From NCBI GenBank assembly GCA_020441005.1, contig JAGRNA010000072.1, forward strand, positions 1 to 42,910: a stretch of 42,910 nucleotides of DNA, written 5' to 3'. The notes under the pieces are model-generated. The model saw only the letters and a list, made by a program, of their open reading frames with translations. It had not been told where the DNA came from and did no database searches. The stretch comes from Leptospiraceae bacterium (GTDB taxonomy: Bacteria > Spirochaetota > Leptospiria > Leptospirales > Leptonemataceae). Each line of letters opens with the position of its first letter. Position 1 is the stretch's first letter. The translations under genes and the position numbers were made by a program. Positions 1 through 10,878 of the stretch are shown in pieces.

Positions 1-34
1 GTGAAGCGCCCTTAATTTTTTGCATGGTGATCAT
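1..34 (-). CDS. possible first codons of recD (partial, runs off the left edge)
   Basis: An ATG at 34-32 opens a frame reading M-I-T-M-Q-K-I-K-G-A-S to the window edge, 12 bases after the recB stop. In many bacteria recD follows recB directly, so a RecD start here would complete a recC-recB-recD operon. Only eleven codons are visible, they carry no diagnostic motif, and there is no convincing ribosome binding site. The second ATG, four codons in, could also be the start. The assignment rests on gene order alone. Confidence 0.35.
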   Translation of the reverse strand, partial: MITMQKIKGAS

Positions 35-46
35 GGGCAAGACTAC

Positions 47-3000
47 TCAGGCTGATAGATCAGTTAGTTCATCCAGGCTCGGCCGAAATAAATACAACCC
101 GTCGGAGCTTTTCTTATGCGCGTGCATGGCTCGTAAAAAGAAATAGCAGACGCCCCCAAAACGGGATTCATAACTATAACCCGGCAGACAGCTCTGTAAA
201 TATTGATGCAAGGCCCGACTATAAATCCGGGCTTGTAAAAAATAGCGTTTTTGCTTCATAATGGCCTCAAGACTGATGGGTGCATACCCCTCCGGGCTAA
301 AATTGCTTTTCCAGTCCAGCAGGTAATATTTTGCATTGTACTGGAAAACCAGATCAATGGAACCGTGCAGCCAGTTTGCTGCTATCGAGGTTGTGGGCAC
401 CGTTGGGTGAGCAGGGTCTTCCTGCAGGAAAAAAGGCAACTCGCTTGTCCGGTTGGACTCTGAAATCCGGGCCAGGGTAAAATACTCCTGATTGCGAAAG
501 TGAATCGGCTGGTGCAAAGTAGTATATATCATTTCGGCGATTTCCTCGGTCAAACTGTGTAGCATCGCATCGCCCGAAGAGGGCAGGAATGCTAATCTGG
601 AAAGGCTAGTGGCTGTATTTCGCAGCAGATTCTGCTGGCGTCTGTTAAAGCAACCCAGCCAGGTTTTTCCATCCCCTGGCGTCGAGGTCTGAAAGCTGAT
701 GGCTTCCAATAGTTCGTGCAAAATCGTCCCGGCTTCGGCCCCCCGAATTCTGTTTAGCAATTCAAAATGATCGGCGCAGTGCGCAGCATCCACGTCAGCT
801 TCTGTATCTGCGTCCCATACGAGAGCCTGGTTGTCATCATCTGTTTTCAGCGGCAGGACGGGCCTATCCGGAACTAATTCGGTATCATCTGCCCGAGTTT
901 GATGAATCAAGCCCGTGAAGGATCGCAGGAAACTATCCTGGCGATATGGGCCGGGCAATTTCTGGTTGGGCCCAAAAATGCTTGCCTGTCGGTTGATCGG
1001 TTCTTGATCCGTTTCTGCCGGGTCCGTTCCCGGGAGGACATCTTGATAACTGTCGGGAACTGCATGCCCATTTAGCAGACTGACATCCATATCAATCAGG
1101 GATTGCTGCTTGCGTTCCGTCTTTTCTGCCAGCCAATGATCTAAAGCCGGGGTCAATAGTTCGTGCAGGGGCCCCTTGCTGCGCTGCTTGCCGGACCGCA
1201 ACAAAGGCAGATACAGGCGCTGACTCGCACGGGTGGCGGCAACATATAACAGGCGTTCCATTTCCGCCCTGTTTTCAAGCTGAATCTGTTCTTTTTGGGC
1301 CCGGTTGAGATCAAGGGTCGAGTGCAGATTGCGCGGATGATGAAAGCTTTGCAGTGATCTGCCTGGCGGGTTGGAGAGTGGTCCGGCCAGAAAAACTACC
1401 GGAAACTCGAGTCCCTTGGCGCTATGGATTGTCATCAGTTGCACAGCTGGTATACCGGGTGTGTACTCTATTAAGTGCTGTTCCGGACTGGATTCGTCGT
1501 CGCCGGTGACATTTAATTGCCAGGCCTTGCGAATTTGGGCTATTGAAAAATGGCGCCAGGAAAAGCGTTCTTCGAGCTGACTTTGCAGTTGCAGGTGCTC
1601 TGTCAGGTTTTTTTGCGCCTCGGCGTCTGTCTGGTTTGACACACCAATCCGGATTGTCAGCAGGATTTGATGCCAGAGTCGCGACCATTCACGACGATCG
1701 GCCAACGATTGCCATTGCTGGAGTTCCTGCTCAATGATCCGGTCTTTTTTGACTTTGTCTGTAGTGGCCAGGTTTTTGAAGAAGGAACACCTGGACAAAA
1801 GATCAACAGAAACGGTCTTTTTCTCAAGCGCTGAAAGTAGAATGAGCCATTCCAGGGCAGCCCTTGTTTGAAATAACCCGCTTTGCTTGTAGTATTGGAC
1901 CGGGATACCGACCCTTTGCAGCGCCGTTTCCAGCTGCCGCGCTTCCATGTGTTTATAGACCAAAATGGCAATATCCTGGGGTTGCAAGCTGCGATACTGG
2001 TTCTTGTGCCAAAAGGAGGGGGCCTGATCGAGCAGGCGTCGAATTTCAGCTAAAATAAAATCATACCAGCGCCGGCTTTGCAGGGAATGAACGACGGCAT
2101 CGGCAGCATTGTCATTGGCAATGATGACTGGTTGTTGATCAAAAACGCCAACCACCCTGTGTTCACTGGCTTCTGGACGGGATGGCACAAATTCAATTCC
2201 GCACTGTCGATTGGCAGCAAAAAACTCCGGTGTCTGAAATATTTCATTCAGACACTCAAGTAGCGCCGGTGAGGAGCGGTGATTTGTTTGTAGATCCAGT
2301 CGTTGGGCCTTGTTTTGGTTTTGTAGGGCCATCATGGTCTGGCGGGCGCTCAAATAGGCGTAAACATCAGCGCCGCGAAAGGCGTAGATGGCCTGCTTGG
2401 GATCCCCAACCAAAAAAATCGGTTTGTCAGCCTTGATGAACAAAGTCGAAAAAATGTCCCATTGCAGCAGGTCCGTGTCCTGGAATTCATCCACAATGGC
2501 AACACTAAAACTGTCCGCAACGCGCTTGCAAAAGGCTGGTTTTTGCAAAGCCTTGTGGAACAGAACGAGCATATCATCATAGCTGATGAAGCCTTGTCGG
2601 GTCTTATAGGCCGCGAGCATCCTGTCGAGCTCGGCGGCCAATTGCAGCAAAACCAGATTTGCCAGGGCTGTAAAACCTCTTTGGAAGCCATGCATTTGCT
2701 TGAGAGTCTGATACAACAAAGGAAAGCCAAGTTTCACCTTGTTTTCCAGAAAAGCGGGATTTAGTTCCAGGTTGAGCTTCTGAAAGTTTTGCAGTAAATT
2801 TTCTGTATGCGATGTTTCAAAAAGGAATGCCGTGAAATCGTATTTGGCATGGCGCCAGTTGCCCTGCGGTTTCAGGGCGGCAAATTGTTTTAAAACCGAT
2901 TCTCTGGATACTAGCCTTTGCGCGGAGCGCTGCAGGAAAGAAGTCAGTTTGTTTACATATTGATCCAGGAGTCCGATTAGGTTGATGCTTTTTTTCCCGG

Positions 3001-3622
3001 GATGCGGATGGATTCGCAGGAAGGGCTGCACATACCGCAGCGTTCGGATTTGTTTGATTTTCTCAATCCACAAATTGCGATCATCTTGTCCCTTGCCGGG
3101 AAAACCGCTGATTTGCAATAATTGCAGCCAGTCCTGCTTGCAATGAGCATAGGGTCCATCGTCTCTTAGCTCCTGATTCCAGGTTTGATGCAGCCTGGCG
3201 ATCACCTGCGGAGCCAGTTCCTGCATTAATGCATTATCATCATACAATTGAGGATCCTGATTGATGCCGGCTTCCCATGCATACTGACCTAGTATTGCAT
3301 TGCAAAAACCATGAATCGTGTAGATCGGTGCCTGGGAAAGCTCGCCAAGAGCGGTTTCCAGACGCAGCCTTGTCTGCCCGTCGCTGCATGTCGACAGACT
3401 GTCCAGTAGTTTTTGTTGCAGACGTAAAAATAATTCATTGCAGGCCTTTTCAGTGAAACTGACTAAAAGGATTTTCGCAACCTCGCAGTGATGCGCCTGG
3501 GCTGAAGGTTCTGTTATCAAGCGATAGTAAAGTTCTATAATGGTCCAGGTTTTACCCGTGCCGGCGGACGCTTCCAAAAGCGCGCTCTGGTCCAGGCGAA
3601 TGGTTTGCACGGGGTGGATCAA
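47..3622 (-). CDS. recB: RecBCD exonuclease V, beta subunit RecB (helicase-nuclease)
   Basis: RecB is the 3'-5' helicase and nuclease subunit of RecBCD, which resects double-strand ends and loads RecA. The 1191-residue length is normal for the family. Superfamily 1 helicase motifs appear in order: Walker A EASAGTGKT (residues 17-25), VDEFQDTD, GDPKQAIYAFRGAD, QTNHRSS, MTIHSAKGLEFPVVFLAG and LLYVAATRA. The C-terminal nuclease domain is intact: GTILHELLEA, then GSIDLVF with D1090, then LLDWKSNF with D1103 and K1105, and near the end FGGVCYFFLR, as in Enterobacteria RecB. The start codon overlaps the recC stop by four bases (ATGA), which suggests translational coupling. A possible recD start follows after 12 bases. 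I see no truncation or frameshift. Confidence 0.96.
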   Translation of the reverse strand: MIHPVQTIRLDQSALLEASAGTGKTWTIIELYYRLITEPSAQAHHCEVAKILLVSFTEKACNELFLRLQQKLLDSLSTCSDGQTRLRLETALGELSQAPIYTIHGFCNAILGQYAWEAGINQDPQLYDDNALMQELAPQVIARLHQTWNQELRDDGPYAHCKQDWLQLLQISGFPGKGQDDRNLWIEKIKQIRTLRYVQPFLRIHPHPGKKSINLIGLLDQYVNKLTSFLQRSAQRLVSRESVLKQFAALKPQGNWRHAKYDFTAFLFETSHTENLLQNFQKLNLELNPAFLENKVKLGFPLLYQTLKQMHGFQRGFTALANLVLLQLAAELDRMLAAYKTRQGFISYDDMLVLFHKALQKPAFCKRVADSFSVAIVDEFQDTDLLQWDIFSTLFIKADKPIFLVGDPKQAIYAFRGADVYAYLSARQTMMALQNQNKAQRLDLQTNHRSSPALLECLNEIFQTPEFFAANRQCGIEFVPSRPEASEHRVVGVFDQQPVIIANDNAADAVVHSLQSRRWYDFILAEIRRLLDQAPSFWHKNQYRSLQPQDIAILVYKHMEARQLETALQRVGIPVQYYKQSGLFQTRAALEWLILLSALEKKTVSVDLLSRCSFFKNLATTDKVKKDRIIEQELQQWQSLADRREWSRLWHQILLTIRIGVSNQTDAEAQKNLTEHLQLQSQLEERFSWRHFSIAQIRKAWQLNVTGDDESSPEQHLIEYTPGIPAVQLMTIHSAKGLEFPVVFLAGPLSNPPGRSLQSFHHPRNLHSTLDLNRAQKEQIQLENRAEMERLLYVAATRASQRLYLPLLRSGKQRSKGPLHELLTPALDHWLAEKTERKQQSLIDMDVSLLNGHAVPDSYQDVLPGTDPAETDQEPINRQASIFGPNQKLPGPYRQDSFLRSFTGLIHQTRADDTELVPDRPVLPLKTDDDNQALVWDADTEADVDAAHCADHFELLNRIRGAEAGTILHELLEAISFQTSTPGDGKTWLGCFNRRQQNLLRNTATSLSRLAFLPSSGDAMLHSLTEEIAEMIYTTLHQPIHFRNQEYFTLARISESNRTSELPFFLQEDPAHPTVPTTSIAANWLHGSIDLVFQYNAKYYLLDWKSNFSPEGYAPISLEAIMKQKRYFLQARIYSRALHQYLQSCLPGYSYESRFGGVCYFFLRAMHAHKKSSDGLYLFRPSLDELTDLSA

Positions 3623-6600
3623 AGTGACTTGCCGCTCCAGAACAAGCCGAATCGTTGCAAGGCCCTTTGGTGGTCTACGGCGCTGAATTCAGGCTCGTAA
3701 AAGAATCGCAATGCGGGATCTTTTTTAAAAAAGAGTTCCGGCCAGATTTGTAAGACTTTGTGCATTTCTTGAATAAATTCCGCCGGCGAGCAGTTTTGCA
3801 CCTGTTGTAAGGGATTCACACCATATCTTTTTTGAATGGCTTCCAAATACACCCAGTCAATAGCCTGCTGTTCGTACTGTTGACAGAGCTGCGCCAGCCA
3901 CTGCTCGATCTGGTTCACAGTGAGCTCCCATTCATAAAGGCGCGGATTGATATTATTCTTTGAATCCAGTTCCAGAAAGTGCAAGCAATACCTGGTTGGC
4001 TCTGGCCTGTCGGAAACCACCTGACAGGCGCTCAGGCATAAATCGATAAACGCATTCAGCAGACGAGTCGGGGAGCTGCTTTTCCTGGCGAAATAGAAGA
4101 TCTCCAGTTGGTCCGCAGCAACATTCAGCAGTGACTCGCGGCTTTGGACAAAAAAAGGGCGGGCATCCCATTCCCGGGCGCTCAGATGTGAATCATCCAC
4201 GCCGCTAGACCAGGCCGGTCCTTTTAGAGCCAGTTCCACGGGCCCGATCGTTCGCAATTCAGGAAATGAAGCCAGGCAGGATTCCAGTTGACGCCGCAGA
4301 TTCTGCAGGCTTGAACGATCGAAATCGCCAAAGAGACCGGCTGCAGTTTGTCCGGTGCGCAGCAGAAAATCCCATTCCTTTTGCAGTCGATCTTGCTCTG
4401 CGCTGGTGGCAGGGTCGCCGTAGGAGCACAACAGCTTGTTAAAAATGACGGGGTAGCTTTCGGTATTAAAATAAGGTTCCGCCGGTACGCTGCTATCTGG
4501 CGCCAACAAGCGGTTGATTTGCAGTTGATTGCGGACAATGTGATTGGCCGGACTGGATAGCCAATGCGCCAGGCTGGCGGCCTTTATTACATGGCTGGCG
4601 ACTGGTCGGGCCGCGGACTGTTCTGGATCCCGGGGTGCCACTGTTTGTTTGTTCGCCGGCCCTGGTTGGTGACGGGGAGGACGGGCTCCCCATGGGTGAT
4701 CATAAAAGGCTGTCAGAAAATCTGCTGCCTCGTCTTCTTTGCCGGAACTGCCCGTAGCGCTGGAGCGCACCTTGCTCATCAGCGCTAAACCATCCAGGAT
4801 CTGAAAGCCAGGGTTTTTTTGCTCCAGTAGACGGACCAAACTCAATAAACTTTGCGATGGTAGCAGTCTACGATCCTTGCGTCCATCATAGCAATCATAA
4901 CTTAAGTACAGCTTTTCGCGAGCAGACGCGATTGTCTCGAGTAACAGCATGTTATTGCGCTCCGGCAAGGAAGAATCGCCCGGTCTGGTCTGAAAATTAC
5001 GCAATTGGAGCGCGATCTGGCTTTTTTGACCCGGGAAAAAATCACTGCCCAGCCCAACGATGTATATCACCTCGAAGGGGATGGGTCGCATCGGCTGTAG
5101 ACTGGCAATTGTCACCCCTTCCACCAGGTACTGACCGCGTTGACCAATGGTTTCCTTCTTGCTGTCTGTGATGATGGCTTTGATGAATGTTGCGTTTTGA
5201 TATTCGGGCATCCAGAATCGATTGTGGGCCAATTCTGCTAGCTGCTTTTGTACATGACGAGCTACTCCCGCTTCACGTTGATCGGTCTCGGGAATAGCCA
5301 AATAGCGACTGCTGAACTCCTGCAAGGCAGTGATGAATTGCGAAGCGCGTTTTTTTACATCTACCCACAATATCTGGTGATGGTCAGCCAGGTCTTGCAG
5401 AAACAGGAACAAAGTATTCACCAGTTGCTGCGATTCGCCGCTATCATCCGCATATGGAATCCAGTGTCCGGGATGATAGTCCGGGAAATGATCGGGCGAA
5501 CTCATCACCAGACCGGCGTACAGCCGATCCAGGGCCGGCTGCCAGTTGCGGCGGGGATTATGCAGCGCTTTGCCGCCATAAATATTCAGATCCTTGACCC
5601 ACTGCCGCCACAGCGTCAGGTCCGCATCTTGCAGTTCGAGCGCATGGGCAAACAGAGGATTTTCCCAAAGAGCGAGCATTTGATGAATTGGCCAGTGCCA
5701 GGGTTTGCAAGCGCTCAGTTCAATCAGACCGATCAAACCCTTGAAATAATAGCTTTCATCTTCAGTCTGGTAATCACTCAGGTTCCATGCCAGCTCTGGC
5801 AGGCCGGGTAAACCTTTGTAAAAAACAGATTCTATCCATGGGCGATACTCCTCAATCCGGGTTGCCAGGATAGCGATCTGGTGTAATTTGAGATCCGGCC
5901 TGGCTTTGAGATTGTGCTGGATGCTTTGATACACCGCCTCAATTTCGCGCCTTTTGCCCGGGCTGGCCAGGATTTGGATCGTATGATCCAGGGGAGCGCT
6001 TGTGACGGTCGCCTGTCTGATATCGCGCTGCAAACTCTTCAGCATTGTGGGCGCGGAATTTGCGTTTGCTGCGTCAGCCTCTCTCCTGGAATCAGGGGCT
6101 AACATTGCATTCGATCCGCCGTATTCTGCCAGCAAGGTACGCATATCCTGTTCCGGTTTCAGCCAGGCGGACGGATGATTGCTGCCCATGGAATGCGCCG
6201 CGGGCTTTTGCTGCAGGGATCCGTCCGTAATTGTGGGCCAAAAAAGTTCAATCTGGTGATTTTGGGCCAGGGCCAGCAGAACTTGATGGTGCAATCTGGA
6301 GAATTGTGAGATTCCAAAGATAAAGATTCTTTTTGGAGTGCCTTTGGGCTTGCTGTGCTTTTCGGCTTGCAAACTGCCGCGCAACAGGTCATAAAAAGTA
6401 AAGACCGGCGAAGGTCTGGAGCGCTGAATAAATGCGTGCCAACTATGGTACAATTGACCCAGGGCCCGAAAGGCGGGCTGGTGATCCACGGCCAGATCTG
6501 CTGGCGGATTGTAATCAGGCCTGGATATCCAAAGCTGGATCCAGTCCGGTCGATGGCGCTCGTAATCAGAAAAAATCCCCGTCAGAGTAGCGGCTAAATT

Positions 6601-6987
6601 GTAGCGCGCGAGGCGGGCGTCCGTGGGATCAGAACGGGATTGCCACCAGGCCGTAAAATAATGCAGTTCCGATTGTGTTCCGGCCCCCAGGCACTGCTCC
6701 AGACTAAAACGCTCCTCTATAGATGTAAGCAGATACGCAGATTTGATTTTATAAAGCTCCAGGAGAGTCTCTTGCAGAAAGTAATCCAGATACTGAAATC
6801 GTAAATTGGCTGCGACACCACCGAATTGATCCGCTAACTGAAACCACAACCAGCGTTCCAGGTTGCGATTGGGAATCACAACAGTAAGCGGGGCCAGCGG
6901 ATCGCCCTGCTGTTCTATTTGTATCCGGCGGCCCAGTTGTCGGGCCAGCATTTCAATGCGCACAGATTGATACAGATGAAAAGGCAT
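3619..6987 (-). CDS. recC: RecBCD exonuclease V, gamma subunit RecC
   Basis: RecC is the Chi-recognition and scaffold subunit of RecBCD. The 1122-residue protein starts with the family-typical MPFHLYQSVRIEMLARQL, then a VVIPNRNLERWLWFQLAD region matching the degenerate helicase N-domain of RecC. Further on are VIYIVGLGSDFFPG and LLLETIASAREKLYLSYDCYDG, the usual landmarks of the second helicase-like domain. As in other RecC proteins there is no functional Walker A site. The gene sits 8 bases after the DUF2452 gene and overlaps recB by four bases, so all three are very likely on one transcript. The C-terminal part is typical of RecC and does not look truncated. Confidence 0.94.
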   Translation of the reverse strand: MPFHLYQSVRIEMLARQLGRRIQIEQQGDPLAPLTVVIPNRNLERWLWFQLADQFGGVAANLRFQYLDYFLQETLLELYKIKSAYLLTSIEERFSLEQCLGAGTQSELHYFTAWWQSRSDPTDARLARYNLAATLTGIFSDYERHRPDWIQLWISRPDYNPPADLAVDHQPAFRALGQLYHSWHAFIQRSRPSPVFTFYDLLRGSLQAEKHSKPKGTPKRIFIFGISQFSRLHHQVLLALAQNHQIELFWPTITDGSLQQKPAAHSMGSNHPSAWLKPEQDMRTLLAEYGGSNAMLAPDSRREADAANANSAPTMLKSLQRDIRQATVTSAPLDHTIQILASPGKRREIEAVYQSIQHNLKARPDLKLHQIAILATRIEEYRPWIESVFYKGLPGLPELAWNLSDYQTEDESYYFKGLIGLIELSACKPWHWPIHQMLALWENPLFAHALELQDADLTLWRQWVKDLNIYGGKALHNPRRNWQPALDRLYAGLVMSSPDHFPDYHPGHWIPYADDSGESQQLVNTLFLFLQDLADHHQILWVDVKKRASQFITALQEFSSRYLAIPETDQREAGVARHVQKQLAELAHNRFWMPEYQNATFIKAIITDSKKETIGQRGQYLVEGVTIASLQPMRPIPFEVIYIVGLGSDFFPGQKSQIALQLRNFQTRPGDSSLPERNNMLLLETIASAREKLYLSYDCYDGRKDRRLLPSQSLLSLVRLLEQKNPGFQILDGLALMSKVRSSATGSSGKEDEAADFLTAFYDHPWGARPPRHQPGPANKQTVAPRDPEQSAARPVASHVIKAASLAHWLSSPANHIVRNQLQINRLLAPDSSVPAEPYFNTESYPVIFNKLLCSYGDPATSAEQDRLQKEWDFLLRTGQTAAGLFGDFDRSSLQNLRRQLESCLASFPELRTIGPVELALKGPAWSSGVDDSHLSAREWDARPFFVQSRESLLNVAADQLEIFYFARKSSSPTRLLNAFIDLCLSACQVVSDRPEPTRYCLHFLELDSKNNINPRLYEWELTVNQIEQWLAQLCQQYEQQAIDWVYLEAIQKRYGVNPLQQVQNCSPAEFIQEMHKVLQIWPELFFKKDPALRFFYEPEFSAVDHQRALQRFGLFWSGKSL

Positions 6988-6995
6988 TGCATTTC

Positions 6996-7448
6996 TTATT
7001 GATCCGACGCCGCAGTCTTGCGGCCGACTTCCTTGAAGCTGCGGTCACTTTGCAATACGTAGCTGGCGACGTACTCATACGGCAGGGCCCGTCCCCATTC
7101 CGCGGGCGAAAGCAACGAAAAGCAACGGCGCTGATCTTTTTTTTGATAGAGGTGGATCGTCTGGCCGGCTTTTTTTTCAAAATTACAGGGCACATTATGC
7201 AATTCCAGATCGCGGGCACTCTGATCAAGGACTGCATGCGCTTGTTCCTGCAAGGCCCGGATTTGTTCCTGTATTAAAGCAAGTTTGCCATGCACTTGAC
7301 CCTGGATGATATCGGTGGCCGCTTCAATCTCTCTGGCGCGATCCACCAAACGAATGGCCGGATCCAGCCGACTACTGCCATAGGCCAAAAGGTGCCGGTT
7401 TTTGACCAGCTCCAGATCTGCGTTGTCCTTTTGATCCTCTGAATGCAT
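6996..7448 (-). CDS. DUF2452 family protein (C1orf50-like)
   Basis: This 150-residue soluble protein matches my recollection of DUF2452, a family in scattered bacteria and in eukaryotes (human C1orf50), with no established biochemical role. Visible landmarks are the helical N-terminal half (LVDRAREIEAATDIIQGQV, KLALIQEQIRALQEQA), then LHNVPCNFEKKAGQTIHLYQ, then FSLLSPAEWGRALPYEYVAS. The last two blocks are the strongest family signatures. No signal peptide or membrane segment is present. The ATG is preceded by AAGGGGTG about eleven bases upstream. The gene lies between carB (47-base gap) and recC (8-base gap) and is probably co-transcribed with both. Co-location with recBC could hint at a DNA-related role, but this is only positional. 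Confidence 0.8.
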   Translation of the reverse strand: MHSEDQKDNADLELVKNRHLLAYGSSRLDPAIRLVDRAREIEAATDIIQGQVHGKLALIQEQIRALQEQAHAVLDQSARDLELHNVPCNFEKKAGQTIHLYQKKDQRRCFSLLSPAEWGRALPYEYVASYVLQSDRSFKEVGRKTAASDQ

Positions 7449-7495
7449 GCGCTGGCAACACCCCTTACATCGCGTAACTCAGTCGGTTGACAGAT

Positions 7496-10400
7496 TTATT
7501 TTTGCCCGTGGATGCGTTGCAGACTATTGACCTCTAAATGATGCTTTTTCATCTCATCCAGTCCATCGATTAATGCCCTGGCACCGGCAACTGTGGTGAC
7601 GCATAGCACCCGACGCCTGGTCGCTTCCTGACGAATCAAAAATGAATCATCCCTGGTATTCTGGCTGTCCGGAATATTGATTACTATTTGCACTTTACCA
7701 TCCTGGATGGCTTCAATGGCATTGGGGCTTTTCTGATCACGAATCTTGTTCAGGATTTCCGCAGCCAGACCGCCATTCTTGAGCCACTGAGCTGTACCCT
7801 CTGTGGCATAGAGCTGGTAACCGTCCTGAACCAGCTTGCGCGCCTGTTCCAGTAGCGCTGTTTTGGCTTTGTTGCTGACGCTGAAAAAAACACCGCCGCT
7901 AGCCGGAATCTTTTCGTTTGTGCCCATGACAGCCTTGATATAGGCAACCGCCGGGCTTTGGCTGATACCCATAACCTCGCCGGTCGATTTCATTTCCGGC
8001 CCCAGGATAATATCCGCGCCTGGAAACTTGTTAAAAGGCATCACTGCTTCCTTGACCGCGCTGTAGGACATTCGGATTGGCTCCAGCAGTCCTGTGGCTT
8101 GCAAGGATTCACCCCACAGCACCCGGGTGGCCAGGGCGGGCAGGGGCAAACCAATGGCCTTGCTGACAAATGGAATTGTGCGACTAGCTCGCGGGTTGAC
8201 TTCAATAATATATAGCGTATTGGCCTGGATCGCATATTGGATATTTAATAGTCCGACTACATTTAATTCCCGCGCGATGTTGGTCGTGGCAATCCGGATT
8301 TCATTTAACAGGGCAGCGCTCAAACCCGGTGGCGGCAGGATACACGCTGAATCGCCGGAATGGATTCCGGCTTCCTCAACGTGTTGCATGATACCGGCAA
8401 TAAAGACATCCTTGCCATCGGCAATCGCATCCACATCCAGTTCGATCGCATCTTGTAGAAAACGGTCTATCAACACCGGGTGTTCTGGCGAAACACTTTC
8501 CGCTTCTTTCATGAATTTCTTTAGATTGTCTTCGTCGTAAACGATGGCCATCGCCCGGCCGCCTAGCACATAGCTCGGTCGCACCAGACAAGGATAACCA
8601 ATCTGGCTGACGACCTGTCTGGCTTCTTCAAAGTTATGCGCCATGCCATTGTCCGGTTGCCGTAAATTCAGCTTGTCCAGCATGGCACTGAAGCGGTCCC
8701 GGTCTTCCGCGCGGTCGATACTATCCGGACTGGTACCCAGTATGGGCCAGCCAGCCGCCTCCAGGCCATGAGCGAGGCCGAGCGGTGTTTGCCCGCCAAA
8801 TGACAGAATAATCCCGTCCGGTTGTTCCAGTTCGCAAATATGCAGCACATCTTCCAGTGTCAGAGGTTCGAAGTACAATTTATCCGAGGTATCATAATCG
8901 GTGGAGACTGTTTCCGGATTCGAATTGATCATGATCGACTCGATATCCATGGCCTGCAAGGCAAAGGAGGCGTGACAGCAGCAGTAATCAAATTCGATGC
9001 CCTGGCCGATGCGATTGGGCCCGCCGCCCAGGATCAACACCTTTTTTCTGGTCCCGCGCACACTTTCATTTTCCTGTTCATAGGTGGAGTACAAATAGGG
9101 GGTATAGGCCTCAAATTCGCCGGCACAGGTATCAACGGTTTTATAAACCGGCACCAACCCATTTGATTTGCGGATTTGTGCTATTTCGCTCTCTTTTTTC
9201 TTTAGGACACTGCTGATTCGATTCGCAGTGGCCGGTTCCTTGCGCTCCGGATCACCAGCCACCAGTCGCCGAATATCACTTTCTGTTTGTAAAAAAGCCA
9301 GCTGGCGGTCAGAAAAGCCGTTTTGCTTCATGCGTCGGAGTTGTTCCAGCTGCATAGCCGGCCGGGTTTTAAAATCAGCTTCCAGGTCCACCAGATCCTG
9401 GATTTGATTTAAAAACCAGCGATCAATGCCGGTTTTTTCGTAAATAGCTTCTACATCCAGACCCAGCCCGGGGTACTTGTTGTTCTGTAGTAGTGCATCC
9501 TTGACAAAGAAAATTCGAAACGGTGTGGGGCGCTGGATGCGTTCAATCAAAATTTGGCGCTGGTCGTCAATGTTTTCCAGGTCCAGGGCGTAATCGGCAT
9601 AGAGCTGATTCAGGTTGCCGTCACTGCCCAGTCCCATGCGACCAATCTCCAGCGAGCGAAAAGCTTTCTGAAACGACTCCTTGAATGTGCGACCAATAGA
9701 CATGGCTTCACCGACAGCGTGCATCTGGCTGTCCAGCGTATCGCTTGCTCCCGGAAATTTTTCAAAGGCAAAGCGCGGCAGTTTTGTGACCACATAATCG
9801 ATCGTCGGTTCAAAACTGGCCGGAGTTTCGCGAGTAATATCATTGGATATTTCATCCAGGGTATAGCCGATGGAGAGCAGGGCCGCTATCTTTGCAATCG
9901 GATAGCCGGTGGCCTTGCTGGCCAGAGCCGATGATCGTGATACCCGCGGATTCATTTCAATCACAATCATATCGCCGTTTTCGGGATTGATGGCGAATTG
10001 AATATTGGAACCGCCGGTGTCGACGCCGATCTCGCGAATAATGGCAATCGCGGCATCGCGCATCTTTTGATACAACTTGTCATTCAGGGTTTGTTGCGGG
10101 GCAATGGTGATGGAATCACCGGTGTGCACTCCCATCGGATCCAGATTTTCAATCGAACAAATGATCACTACATTATCGTTTCGATCGCGCATCACTTCCA
10201 GCTCATATTCCTTCCAGCCCAGTACGCTTTGCTCGAGCAATATTTCGTGCGTGGGGGACAGGCTCAGGCCGTTCTGGCAAATGGATTCAAATTCCGTTTC
10301 GTTAAAGGCGATCCCGCCGCCCAGTCCACCCAGGGTAAAGGAGGGCCGGACGATCAAGGGCAGGTCCATTTGCTGCTTGAAGGACCGCGCCTGGTCCATA

Positions 10401-10852
10401 TTTGTGCAGAGCGCCGAGCTGGGCACAGCAATGCCGATTTTTTGCATGGCTGCCTTGAACTCGGAACGACTTTCCGCCTTGCGAATGGCGCCTACATTGG
10501 CCCCAATCAATTCCACATTGTGTTGATCCAGGTAGCCCTTTTCGAACAATTCCATTGCGAGGTTCAGGGCCGTTTGGCCGCCGACAGTCGGCAGCAAGGC
10601 ATCCGGTTTTTCCTTGATGATGATTTGATGGACTGTTTCAACATCCAGCGGTTCGATATAGGTGGCGTCCGCCATGCCGGGGTCCGTCATAATAGTCGCC
10701 GGATTGGAATTTACCAGGATGATGCGATATCCTTCCTGGCGCAAGGCCTTGCATGCCTGGGTTCCGCTATAATCAAATTCGCAAGCCTGGCCGATGATGA
10801 TGGGCCCGCTGCCGAGAATCAAAATGCTTTTTATGTCGCTGCGTTTTGGCAT
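7496..10852 (-). CDS. carB: carbamoyl-phosphate synthase large subunit
   Basis: CarB makes carbamoyl phosphate from bicarbonate, ATP and ammonia supplied by CarA, for pyrimidine and arginine synthesis. The 1118 residues show the duplicated ATP-grasp architecture. The N-half begins [20 protein letters not shown] and carries [18 protein letters not shown]. The C-half repeats it as [21 protein letters not shown]. Each half has the ATP-grasp signatures ([18 protein letters not shown] and [18 protein letters not shown], then [20 protein letters not shown] and [18 protein letters not shown]). A C-terminal MGS-like allosteric domain follows ([20 protein letters not shown]). It is about 45 residues longer than E. 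coli CarB (1073). AGGAAA lies six bases before the ATG. carA is not in the window. The M23 gene ends 26 bases upstream. Confidence 0.97.
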   Translation of the reverse strand: MPKRSDIKSILILGSGPIIIGQACEFDYSGTQACKALRQEGYRIILVNSNPATIMTDPGMADATYIEPLDVETVHQIIIKEKPDALLPTVGGQTALNLAMELFEKGYLDQHNVELIGANVGAIRKAESRSEFKAAMQKIGIAVPSSALCTNMDQARSFKQQMDLPLIVRPSFTLGGLGGGIAFNETEFESICQNGLSLSPTHEILLEQSVLGWKEYELEVMRDRNDNVVIICSIENLDPMGVHTGDSITIAPQQTLNDKLYQKMRDAAIAIIREIGVDTGGSNIQFAINPENGDMIVIEMNPRVSRSSALASKATGYPIAKIAALLSIGYTLDEISNDITRETPASFEPTIDYVVTKLPRFAFEKFPGASDTLDSQMHAVGEAMSIGRTFKESFQKAFRSLEIGRMGLGSDGNLNQLYADYALDLENIDDQRQILIERIQRPTPFRIFFVKDALLQNNKYPGLGLDVEAIYEKTGIDRWFLNQIQDLVDLEADFKTRPAMQLEQLRRMKQNGFSDRQLAFLQTESDIRRLVAGDPERKEPATANRISSVLKKKESEIAQIRKSNGLVPVYKTVDTCAGEFEAYTPYLYSTYEQENESVRGTRKKVLILGGGPNRIGQGIEFDYCCCHASFALQAMDIESIMINSNPETVSTDYDTSDKLYFEPLTLEDVLHICELEQPDGIILSFGGQTPLGLAHGLEAAGWPILGTSPDSIDRAEDRDRFSAMLDKLNLRQPDNGMAHNFEEARQVVSQIGYPCLVRPSYVLGGRAMAIVYDEDNLKKFMKEAESVSPEHPVLIDRFLQDAIELDVDAIADGKDVFIAGIMQHVEEAGIHSGDSACILPPPGLSAALLNEIRIATTNIARELNVVGLLNIQYAIQANTLYIIEVNPRASRTIPFVSKAIGLPLPALATRVLWGESLQATGLLEPIRMSYSAVKEAVMPFNKFPGADIILGPEMKSTGEVMGISQSPAVAYIKAVMGTNEKIPASGGVFFSVSNKAKTALLEQARKLVQDGYQLYATEGTAQWLKNGGLAAEILNKIRDQKSPNAIEAIQDGKVQIVINIPDSQNTRDDSFLIRQEATRRRVLCVTTVAGARALIDGLDEMKKHHLEVNSLQRIHGQK

Positions 10853-10878
10853 GTCAAGTTTCCTGGTTTTGTGGGTGT

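Noticed and set aside
5248-5811. 187-codon plus-strand open frame
   Set aside because: It is entirely antisense to recC, with no protein signature.
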